From contig DATIPQ010000146.1 of the NCBI GenBank assembly GCA_035471785.1, positions 22,617-86,616 of the forward strand: 64,000 nucleotides of DNA, written 5' to 3'. The notes under the pieces were generated by a model, which was not told where the DNA came from, ran no database searches, and saw only the letters and a list, made by a program, of their open reading frames with translations. Shown here one piece after another: positions 16,801-22,661 of this stretch (its first letter is position 1; each line of letters begins with the position of its first letter). A program made the translations under genes and the position numbers. This DNA is from Acidobacteriota bacterium. GTDB taxonomy: Bacteria; Acidobacteriota; UBA6911; RPQK01; DATIPO01.

Positions 16801-16939
16801 ACACTCGGTGCAGTTGGCGGGCCAGACGAAGCTGCTGGTCGTCCAGGGCCATGGCTTCGATCTCTTCCCACGCCACTGGTTCTCCATCGGAAATGCGGGC
16901 TGCTAGGTGCAGCAGAGGGTCATCCTGGGGGGACTTCAC
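13895..16939 (-). CDS. Membrane Ser/Thr protein kinase with TPR array
   Basis: The 1014-residue protein has an N-terminal linker (1-80), then a PknB-type kinase: glycine loop IGGGACGEV (89-97), K112 in VALKLM, HRDIKAQN with D212, TDFGTG with D230 and the MAPEVL segment. HRDIKAQN differs from the common HRDLKPEN but keeps the essential residues. A membrane segment near 375-395 (AVAALLIIVFAALLLIIQYS) is followed by an alpha/beta region and about ten TPR units (about 540-990), predicted outside the cytoplasm. GTG 16939 is 4 nt after the sigma-factor stop, so the genes are translationally linked. ECF sigma factors paired with such kinases are a known signalling theme in which the kinase controls the sigma factor. 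Confidence 0.93.
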   Translation of the reverse strand: MKSPQDDPLLHLAARISDGEPVAWEEIEAMALDDQQLRLARQLHRVSRVASLSPDPASSPPTQADLQQSSDPDTGTPRRWGHLIIRERIGGGACGEVYRAWDAQLERNVALKLMRPRSTGGKQAQKDEERRLRLVREARLLAKINDPSVATVYGADTHGGQVGLWMEYVRGRNLDEMVEEQGPCSAGEAVVIGMQVCRAAAMVHQAGVVHRDIKAQNIIRGQGGRIVLTDFGTGYEIPDSPQADTQAPISGTPLYMAPEVLRGEEPTPLSDIYSIGVLLYYLMSRTFPVRGTDVGEIRQGHRKKIFTPLGEARPQLPHAVCRIVEKALDPNPRRRFHSARQMEDALAGVLTDQSLRLMQRPADSTGGGWPRPPLKAVAALLIIVFAALLLIIQYSSPERELRILMEEVSGSVEAADRAAIDGTVRDVLSAYPRFTPVNAATLADNLKLMGKPADSPVDGNTAQELLQRGMADISLKIGLDHSPQGTRLLLEASSASSTLHFDAETLRQQGQIDSLLRQMMHPLLSNVISRSPQLGSRPNYPKVTTTSFEALKHYHEAELTPLLEKRVGLLETAIGEDPQFASAHRALALCQSAMGNSKASLQTITEGYRLRHNASPPESRLIEVQYLQMTGQHHEAIEIAEAVLAARPDDATLHVLVSNDLARIGFFDEAIDHLEQAIRLQPSEERRYKGRIAFILARNSQFREALDIAQELRSPNEDWPYLDWAEAFSRMGLDDFEGAEQVLLKMEQCASKRGEQTAMGRDRALWIPVARYYLAQNELLQGHHEEALKWLERGKGSGERRGNRFIGYLTDLRLAHLYFLTDREDQALQALEYLLEDDFPPQFHRRLRDAALLLGQWGHWDKSGPYIEKLRQIDSQYSNKLTRWYLMQLEGEEYLRQGRIEEARTPLDKAHRGLEDILSAASLARLLEETGSYDSAIRIYREILDRKGRLIYWLPADMLAVVRKRMACCLIGVGKEEEAQELQQELKSFWTPDRFGQRILEAECAHPAGRDTSK

Positions 16940-16943
16940 GCTA

Positions 16944-17561
16944 TCACTCCATCGGTGTCTCCATCCGCTCCGCCAAGCGCAGCAGGGCCCTGACCACTCC
17001 CATGCGGGCGGCGTCGGGAGAGGGGCGGCCCAGCGATTGGGCGATTTGCCGGTAGCTCCAGCGTTTTTCGATCCGAGCCACGATCAGGTCGCGGTCCTTG
17101 GGACGAAGGGTGGTCAATGCCGACCGGTAACGGTCCCGGCATTCTTCGCCCAGGTATTCCTCCAACGGGTTCGGTCCCGGATGTGGCGACTCCTGTCGCG
17201 GGGGATCGACCTCTTGCGGCTTGCGCTGGGCACGCCGGATAGCGTCGCGGACGCGGTTGGACAGACTCCGGCGCAGATAAATCTTGAAGGCCTTGTCGTG
17301 GTGGGGAAGGAACCGCGGCACATGGTGGACGGTGTGCATCATGGTGTCCTGCACCAGGTCATCGGTGTCCAGCAAGCCCCGCGCGGAGCCGGGCAAGCGC
17401 CCGTGAGCCCATTGCTTGAGAATCGGAATGTAACGTCGGAAGATGGCGTCCAGCGCTTCCTCGTCGCCCGAGCGCGCCTTCCTCAGCAACTCAACCGTGG
17501 ATGATGATTCCAGCCGCTCTTCGGATAAATCTGTGCTGTCACTCCACGTAATCGTTCCCAT
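16944..17561 (-). CDS. ECF-like sigma-70 family factor
   Basis: From ATG 17561 the product is about 205 residues. It has region 2 (ALDAIFRRYIPILKQWAHGR, then DTDDLVQDTMM contacting the -10 element and core polymerase) and region 4 (LRPKDRDLIVARIEKRWSYR with a helix-turn-helix that binds the -35 element). An in-frame ATG 45 codons upstream gives an implausible hydrophobic extension; the chosen start has a G-rich purine stretch before it. No anti-sigma gene adjoins. The downstream kinase overlaps within 4 nt, so kinase-controlled activation of the sigma factor is the likely mode, known for several ECF-kinase pairs. The regulon is unknown. Confidence 0.88.
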   Translation of the reverse strand: MGTITWSDSTDLSEERLESSSTVELLRKARSGDEEALDAIFRRYIPILKQWAHGRLPGSARGLLDTDDLVQDTMMHTVHHVPRFLPHHDKAFKIYLRRSLSNRVRDAIRRAQRKPQEVDPPRQESPHPGPNPLEEYLGEECRDRYRSALTTLRPKDRDLIVARIEKRWSYRQIAQSLGRPSPDAARMGVVRALLRLAERMETPME

Positions 17562-17861
17562 GCCTGCCCCCCAAATTACAAGTAAGCCTGTACAATTAGT
17601 CAGTATCATATCCGTCTGAAGCAGGTTGCTGCAAGATCTAAAAGCGCTTGAAAACGAAGCCGGGCTGGAATCTCCGACGAGAGTTGCTTGAGGCACCCCG
17701 TTGCGCCCGCCGCCCAGGAAAATGCAACCTGTGCCCAGGGCTTGCCGTCAATGAGGAAGTCGAACAAAGGAGCGCGTGCGGTACCGGTGCGCATTCCGTG
17801 ACATCAACTTGTCCACATCGTCAATCCAGTCGGGCTAGTAACGTTGTAAGGGAGTGAAGGG
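17562..17861. other. Divergent intergenic region, sigma gene / PQQ-propeller gene
   Basis: This 300-nt stretch is locally more AT-rich near 17570-17625 and must hold the promoters of both divergent genes. A GGGAG Shine-Dalgarno sequence precedes the ATG at 17862. I see no convincing -35/-10 pair, no RNA gene and no repeat. Confidence 0.5.
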
Positions 17862-19154
17862 ATGAAACGAATCTGTACGATAGGGAAACTCGGGTTCTTT
17901 GGAGCTTGGCTGTTGGCCTTGCCTCTGCTTCTGGCCGGTGACTGGCCGCAATGGAGGGGCGTGGAGCGCAACGGGCAATCCAGCGACACGGGTCTGCTCA
18001 AAGAATGGCCCGAGAATGGCCCGCCGCTGGTCTACAGCGCCTCCGGAGTGGGCAAGGGCTACTCCAGCCTGTCTCTCTCCGATGGGCTGATTTTCACTAT
18101 GGGAGACATCGACTCCGCCCAATACGTGGTGGCCCTCCGGGCTGAGGACGGCTCCTCCGCTTGGAAAACCAGGGTCGGACCGCCTTGGCCCGACCAGTAC
18201 GTGGGCGCGCGCAGCACTCCCACCGTGGACGGGGACCGCCTCTATGCTCTGGGAACCGAGGGCGATCTGGTCTGCCTGAGAAAATCCGACGGCCAGGAGC
18301 TTTGGCGGCGCAACCTCAAAGAGGACTTCGGCGGTCATCTGATGATCATCCAGAACACCAACTGGAAATACGCCGAGTCGCCCCTGGTGGACGGAAACAA
18401 AGTTGTCGTCACTCCCGGCGGACCCCAAGCCGCCATGGTGGCGCTCAACAAGATGACGGGGGAGGAAATCTGGCGTACCGCCGTCCCCGATCTGGGCGAG
18501 AAGGGCGCCGACGGGGCAGCCTATTCCTCCATCGTCATCTCAAACGGCGCCGGAGTGAAACAATACGTCCAGTTGATGGGACGCGGCGTGGTGGGCGTGG
18601 ACGCTGAAACGGGACGCTTCCTGTGGGGATACAACCGGGTGGCCAACGACGTCGCCAACATCACCACCCCCATCGTGGAGGGCGACTACGTCTTCGCATC
18701 TACCGGCTACCGCACCGGGGCGGCCCTGCTCAAGCTCTCCAAAGAGGGCTCGGGCGTGAAAGCCGAAGAAGTCTACTTCCTGGAAGCCAACGTCATGCAG
18801 AACCACCACGGAGGGATCATTCTCCATAACGGCTACCTCTACACCGGCACCGGCCACAACAGGGGCTACCCGCTGTGCGTGGAAATGACGTCGGGAGAGG
18901 TGGCCTGGGGCCCCATCCGCAACGACGGAGAGGGTTCGGCGGCCGTCTCCTATGCCGACGGCAACCTCTACATGCGCTACCAGAACGGACTGATGATGCT
19001 GGTTGAAGCCACGCCCCAGGAGTATCGCGAGAAGGGAAGCTTCACGATTCCCAACGTCAACCAGTTCAGCTGGTCGCACCCCGTGGTCTCCGGAGGACGT
19101 CTTTATCTGCGCGAGCAGGACAACCTGCACGTCTACGACATTTCCGCCCCCTGA
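17862..19154 (+). CDS. Exported PQQ/BamB-like beta-propeller protein
   Basis: The 430-residue protein has a signal peptide (about 1-26, core FFGAWLLALPLLLAG) and repeated propeller blades with the WPQWRG opening typical of PQQ-binding-like repeat proteins. Blade signatures recur (ALRAEDGSSAWKTRVG, CLRKSDGQELWRRNL, ALNKMTGEEIWRTAV, GVDAETGRFLWGYN). Such proteins are abundant in Acidobacteriota and Planctomycetota. The family includes BamB-like assembly factors and quinoprotein-like scaffolds; no dehydrogenase partner or cytochrome domain is seen, so catalysis is not claimed. It lies divergent from the sigma/kinase operon and convergent with msrP. Start supported by AGGGAG 7 nt upstream. Confidence 0.85.
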   Translation: MKRICTIGKLGFFGAWLLALPLLLAGDWPQWRGVERNGQSSDTGLLKEWPENGPPLVYSASGVGKGYSSLSLSDGLIFTMGDIDSAQYVVALRAEDGSSAWKTRVGPPWPDQYVGARSTPTVDGDRLYALGTEGDLVCLRKSDGQELWRRNLKEDFGGHLMIIQNTNWKYAESPLVDGNKVVVTPGGPQAAMVALNKMTGEEIWRTAVPDLGEKGADGAAYSSIVISNGAGVKQYVQLMGRGVVGVDAETGRFLWGYNRVANDVANITTPIVEGDYVFASTGYRTGAALLKLSKEGSGVKAEEVYFLEANVMQNHHGGIILHNGYLYTGTGHNRGYPLCVEMTSGEVAWGPIRNDGEGSAAVSYADGNLYMRYQNGLMMLVEATPQEYREKGSFTIPNVNQFSWSHPVVSGGRLYLREQDNLHVYDISAP

Positions 19155-19178
19155 CGGCAGGGAGACGGCTCTTCATAG

Positions 19179-19208
19179 CAGCGGTCCGCCGCGCGCGGCG
19201 GACCGCTG
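19179..19208. terminator. 30-bp perfect palindrome at a convergent junction
   Basis: All 30 bp read the same on both strands (CAGCGGTCCGCCGC with its complement around a GC centre). It fills the 61-nt gap between the convergent stops of the propeller gene and msrP. A bidirectional transcription stop or RNA-end-protecting hairpin is the most likely role; there is no T-run. Confidence 0.6.
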
Positions 19209-19215
19209 TCCCTGT

Positions 19216-20241
19216 CTAGCGTGCGATTTCGCCCGGACGCAGAGGACGCTGGGGAGTCCGCGGCTCGTCCGGATACAGCTCCGCGACGTACTTTCCATAA
19301 CCATTGAAGATGGGCGTTGCGAAACGCTCCTCGTTCCTCAGCCAGTAGGACTGCGACTGACTCCAGCGGGGGTGGGGAATGTTGGGATTGACGTTGGAGA
19401 GAAACCCGTATTCGTGAGGCTGGATCTGCCAGAAGGTCTTGGGCTCTTGGCGCAGGAACTCGATGCGCACGATCGACTTGGGGTTCTTGTAGCCATACTT
19501 CCAGGGCACGATCACCCGCAGGGGAGCGCCATGCTGCTTGAGCAGGGGCTCGCCGTAGATGCCCGTCACCGCCAGAGCCAACTCGTTCATGGCTTCGTCC
19601 ATGCGCAGAGCCTCGTGATAGGGCCAGGGATAGTGAGAGGCCTTGCTCAGACCCGGCATCTGCCCGGGGCGCTCGGCCGAGATGAAGCGGACGTACTTGG
19701 CCGACGACTTGGGATCGGCCTTCTCGATCAGCTTTGAAAGCGGAAAGCCGCTCCAGGGAACGTTCATTGCCCAACGCTCCACGCAGCGAAAGTGGTAGAC
19801 GCGTTCCTCGTGGGCAAAAGCGAAGATGTCGTCCAGGTCGAGCGTCATGGGATTGTTGCAGTCGCCCACCAGTTGCACCTTCCAGGGCTCGACCTCGAAG
19901 TCCTCGGCGTATTCCCAAACCGGTCCGCCCCGCCCCGGCAGGAACTCATAGAAGTTGTTGTGAGAAGCCGCCGTCTCCCTGGGCGTCAATGGCTTGGCGA
20001 TTCCGGCGGGCAGTTGGTAGTCGTTGTTGCGGGTGGCCGGAAAGACGTCCGGGCGCTGCAGAGGAGGCTTCAGCTTGGCTTCCTCGGGCGGGCTCGAAAA
20101 CAGCCCCTCGCCCCGGCAGAACTGGGATGAAGCGCCTACCGCACCCAGGGCCATGGCGGCCACGAACTTGCGGCGGTTGAAGTAAACCTCGCGGGGGGTC
20201 GGTTCCAGCGAGGGAATATCGGCTCGATATTGTCTAGCCAT
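19216..20241 (-). CDS. msrP: Protein-methionine-sulfoxide reductase catalytic subunit MsrP
   Basis: This 341-residue molybdoenzyme repairs oxidised methionines on periplasmic proteins. It has a Tat-type signal (FNRRKFVAAMALGAVGA, about 21-37) and the sulfite-oxidase fold. The molybdenum-coordinating cysteine is C153 in FRCVERW; family motifs include WSGFPLSKLI and the C-terminal region with WLRNEERF and NGYGKYVAELYPDEP. In most bacteria msrP is paired with msrQ, a haem membrane subunit that delivers electrons; no such gene adjoins here. It is divergent from a hydrolase-OsmC gene and upstream of a putative selenoprotein, making a redox-repair neighbourhood. Confidence 0.95.
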   Translation of the reverse strand: MARQYRADIPSLEPTPREVYFNRRKFVAAMALGAVGASSQFCRGEGLFSSPPEEAKLKPPLQRPDVFPATRNNDYQLPAGIAKPLTPRETAASHNNFYEFLPGRGGPVWEYAEDFEVEPWKVQLVGDCNNPMTLDLDDIFAFAHEERVYHFRCVERWAMNVPWSGFPLSKLIEKADPKSSAKYVRFISAERPGQMPGLSKASHYPWPYHEALRMDEAMNELALAVTGIYGEPLLKQHGAPLRVIVPWKYGYKNPKSIVRIEFLRQEPKTFWQIQPHEYGFLSNVNPNIPHPRWSQSQSYWLRNEERFATPIFNGYGKYVAELYPDEPRTPQRPLRPGEIAR

Positions 20242-20368
20242 AGTCGTTTGTCCTCAAATCCAGTCTCCTAGATGGGCTCAGGCATGTCAATGTTGCAAGC
20301 CTCGGAGGGCCGATTCAGTTGGATATGCGACCATTGCCGCCGTCGAGCCGATATGGGACTCTTGAAGC

Positions 20369-21601
20369 ATGCAAATCGAAAGAGAAAAATTCACCTTCGA
20401 CAACGGCCGGGGAGAATCTCTGGCGGCCCGCCTGGAAAGACCGCGGGAGCCCCTGGCTTACGCCCTCTTCGCACACTGCTTCACCTGCTCCAAGGACATC
20501 GCCGCCGCCTCGCGCATCTCGCGGGCCTTGTGCGGGCAGGGAATCGGAGTGCTGCGCTTTGATTTCACCGGACTGGGCAACAGCGACGGAGATTTCTCAA
20601 ATACCAACTTCTCCTCCAACGTGGAGGATCTCGTGGCCGCCGCCGCCGCCCTGGGAGAGCGCCTGCAAGCGCCCCGCCTGCTCATCGGACACAGCCTGGG
20701 AGGCGCCGCCGTGCTGGCGGCCGCATCAAGCATCCAAGAATGCAGAGCCGTGGCCACCATTGGCGCACCCGCTGATCCGGGACATGTGGAGCACCTGCTG
20801 CAATCGAAACTGGATGAAATCGAGGAGGAAGGCAGCGCCACGGTGGTGCTGGCTGGACGCGAGTTCAGGATCAAGAAGCAGTTTTTGGAGGACATCCGTT
20901 CCCAGTCGCTGCAAGAGCGGATCGGTCAACTGAAGCGTGCGCTGCTGATCTTCCATTCGCCGCTCGACAAGATCGTCGGCATCGACCAGGCGGCCGCCAT
21001 TTTCAGCGCCGCCAAACATCCCAAGAGCTTTGTCTCCCTGGACGATGCTGACCATCTGCTCAACGACCAGAGGGACTCTCAGTACGTGGCCCGCGTCCTG
21101 GCCGCCTGGGCGTCGCGATTCCTGCAAGTCGAGCGAGATGGCCAGGGTGAGGCCGACGGGACCTCAGACCATTCCCCCGAGGGCACGGTGGTGGTGGAGG
21201 AAGATGGCCCCCGCTTTCTGCAGGCTGTACGGGCCCGCCGCCATGTGCTCAAGGCTGACGAACCGTCCGGCTTGGGAGGCGGGGACGGCGGCATGACGCC
21301 CTACGAACTGCTGCAGGCGGCGCTGGGAGCCTGCACCGCCATCACCCTGCGCATGTACGCCGACCGCAAGGAGTGGCCGCTGGACAAGGTCAGGGTGGAA
21401 TTGCGCTACGACAAGATCCATGCCCAAGACTGCCGTGACTGCCAGAGCAAGGAGGGGAAGGTCGACCGCATCCGCGAGCGCATCGAGGTGACGGGCCATC
21501 TCGACCAGAGCCAGCGCCGCCGCCTGCTGGAAATCTCTAAGAAATGCCCGGTCTACCGCACCCTGACTTCAGAGGTTCACATCGAGAGCGAACTGGCCTG
21601 A
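20369..21601 (+). CDS. Bifunctional alpha/beta hydrolase - OsmC fusion
   Basis: The 410-residue protein joins an alpha/beta-hydrolase (about 1-250, nucleophile S109 in GHSLGG, preceded by an HCFTCSKD oxyanion-type motif) to an OsmC/Ohr-like domain (about 270-408). The OsmC part has LGACTAITLRMYADRK and a second conserved Cys in KKCPVYRTL, the pair that reduces organic peroxides in this family. Fused proteins of this kind are known in several phyla; a role in hydrolysing and detoxifying oxidised or acylated compounds is inferred. The gene is 65 nt upstream of the putative selenoprotein on the same strand, so they are probably co-transcribed. No strong Shine-Dalgarno sequence precedes the ATG. 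Confidence 0.92.
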   Translation: MQIEREKFTFDNGRGESLAARLERPREPLAYALFAHCFTCSKDIAAASRISRALCGQGIGVLRFDFTGLGNSDGDFSNTNFSSNVEDLVAAAAALGERLQAPRLLIGHSLGGAAVLAAASSIQECRAVATIGAPADPGHVEHLLQSKLDEIEEEGSATVVLAGREFRIKKQFLEDIRSQSLQERIGQLKRALLIFHSPLDKIVGIDQAAAIFSAAKHPKSFVSLDDADHLLNDQRDSQYVARVLAAWASRFLQVERDGQGEADGTSDHSPEGTVVVEEDGPRFLQAVRARRHVLKADEPSGLGGGDGGMTPYELLQAALGACTAITLRMYADRKEWPLDKVRVELRYDKIHAQDCRDCQSKEGKVDRIRERIEVTGHLDQSQRRRLLEISKKCPVYRTLTSEVHIESELA

Positions 21602-21666
21602 TCGCCTGGCACGCCGCCGTGGGAGTCATTGAAACCGCAGCATCGCAGGCGGCGTCGATAGCACAG

Positions 21667-22221
21667 ATGAGCGCCAAAGACATCGATCCGTTCATTCTGG
21701 ATATGCCCATCGGGGGCCGCAATCTGCGGGCCGCCACGCTGGGCGCTGAAATCGGACAGGAAGCCCACTTGCTGGTCTTTCTGCGCCACTTCGGCTGACC
21801 GTTTTGTCGCGAAGCGGTCGGAGACCTGCGCCAAGCCTCCCAAGACAGCAGCGGTTTTCCTCGGATCCTCTTCTTTCATCTGGGCCAGAAGACGGACGGC
21901 GAGGAGTTCTTTGAAACCTTCTGGCCTGAGGCCCGGGCCATTTGCGATCCCGAGCAGCGGTTTTACGGCGCCTTCGACCTCTACACCGGGAGCCTGCGCG
22001 AACTCTTCGGTCCGGCCGTCTGGCTGCGCGCCATCAAGGCCTTCCGAAAGGGCTATTCGCGCGGCAAGCCGGTAGGCAATCCCTGGACCATGCCGGGCAC
22101 TTTTCTGGTCTGCCGCCGGAAAGTGGTTTGGAAGCACCGCTTCAACCACGCCGGAGACCATCCCGATTTCCAGGCCATGCCGCGTCGCATGGCGCGGCAT
22201 GCACAGGAGTGCATGGGCTGA
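21667..22221 (+). CDS. Putative selenoprotein, SelL/AhpC-TSA-like redox protein with UxxC
   Basis: Reading through one in-frame TGA at 21796-21798 gives a continuous 184-residue protein. The TGA is codon 44 and lies inside FLRHFG-U-PFCRE, exactly where Prx-like-2/AhpC-TSA proteins carry the first Cys of a CxxC redox pair (C47 is the second). The frame continues cleanly for 140 codons with family features (ILFFHLGQKTDGEEFF, FGAFDLY-like FYGAFDLYTG, NPWTMPGTFLV, HRFNHAGDHPDF) to a TGA at 22219. A hairpin fitting the bacterial SECIS model follows the codon. Family proteins are thioredoxin-fold peroxiredoxin-like redox enzymes. ATG 21667 fits the usual N-terminus, but no Shine-Dalgarno sequence is seen; GTG 21619 is an alternative. 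Sec machinery is not in the window. The alternative is a TGC-to-TGA nonsense mutation. Confidence 0.82.
21796..21834 (+). promoter_or_regulatory. UGA selenocysteine codon and candidate bacterial SECIS hairpin
   Basis: Downstream of the TGA (21796-21798) a stem GGUC/GACC (21816-21819 with 21823-21826) closes a GGA loop exactly 21 nt after the codon, within the 16-37 nt range and with the loop G expected of bacterial SECIS elements. The lower stem extends by CGC/GCG (21808-21810 with 21828-21830) and UUG/CAA (21804-21806 with 21832-21834). An alternative 8-bp hairpin (21797-21804 with 21812-21819) would compete. Confidence 0.6.
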
Positions 22222-22238
22222 GCCGACCATCTTCGAGC

Positions 22239-22577
22239 CTAGCCTGGCGGCCAGGTCATGCTGCGTCCTCCCAGGATGTGCAGATGAAGGTGGTCGACGG
22301 TCTGTCCTCCCTTGCGGCCGGTGTTGGCCACCACCCTGTAGCCGTCTTGGGCCAACTCCAGTTGGCGGGCGATCTCCGCAACCTTCAGCAGCAGGTGTCC
22401 GCAAAGCTCGGCGTCCTCTGCCTTCAGATGGTTGAGGGACGCCACTTCCTTCTTGGGAATCAGCAGCACGTGCACGGGCGCTTGCGGATTGATGTCCCGG
22501 AAGGCCAGGCAGTGTTCGTCTTCATAGACGATGTCGGCGGGGATCTCTCTGTCGATGATCTTTTTGAAGAGGGTCAT
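22239..22577 (-). CDS. HIT-family nucleotide-binding protein (Hint/HinT type)
   Basis: A 112-residue protein with the histidine-triad active site H96-L-H98-L-H100 (DHLHLHILGG) and the usual N-terminus (LFKKIIDREIPADIVYED) and NTGRKGGQTV. HinT-type proteins hydrolyse purine nucleoside phosphoramidates and AMP-lysine; they are cytosolic housekeeping enzymes. Full length for the family. It is convergent with the putative selenoprotein (17 nt between stops), and divergent from the second symporter. Its start at 22577 is only 84 nt from the symporter ATG. Confidence 0.95.
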   Translation of the reverse strand: MTLFKKIIDREIPADIVYEDEHCLAFRDINPQAPVHVLLIPKKEVASLNHLKAEDAELCGHLLLKVAEIARQLELAQDGYRVVANTGRKGGQTVDHLHLHILGGRSMTWPPG

Positions 22578-22624
22578 GGCCTTAATGATCTCTGATTGGG
22601 CCGCCTTGTCAACGTCCTTCGGCC

Positions 22625-22653
22625 TTTTCAGGCGTCGATCCTCGTTGCATAAT
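22625..22653 (+). promoter_or_regulatory. Promoter of second symporter, leaderless type
   Basis: TTTTCA (22625-22630), a 17-nt spacer and CATAAT (22648-22653) end 8 nt before the ATG at 22662. Transcription would start at the start codon. No Shine-Dalgarno sequence fits. Confidence 0.55.
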
Positions 22654-22661
22654 GAGCGGCC

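Noticed and set aside
21667-21798. Truncated 43-codon gene or pseudogene at the UxxC site
   Set aside because: The frame stays open and family-like for 140 codons beyond the TGA, and the TGA falls exactly on the redox residue; a random nonsense mutation is possible but less likely.
21577-22404. A 275-codon minus-strand frame opposite the putative selenoprotein and HIT gene
   Set aside because: It covers parts of two genes in opposite orientations, has no family motif, and the plus strand encodes a continuous thioredoxin-fold protein when the TGA is read through.
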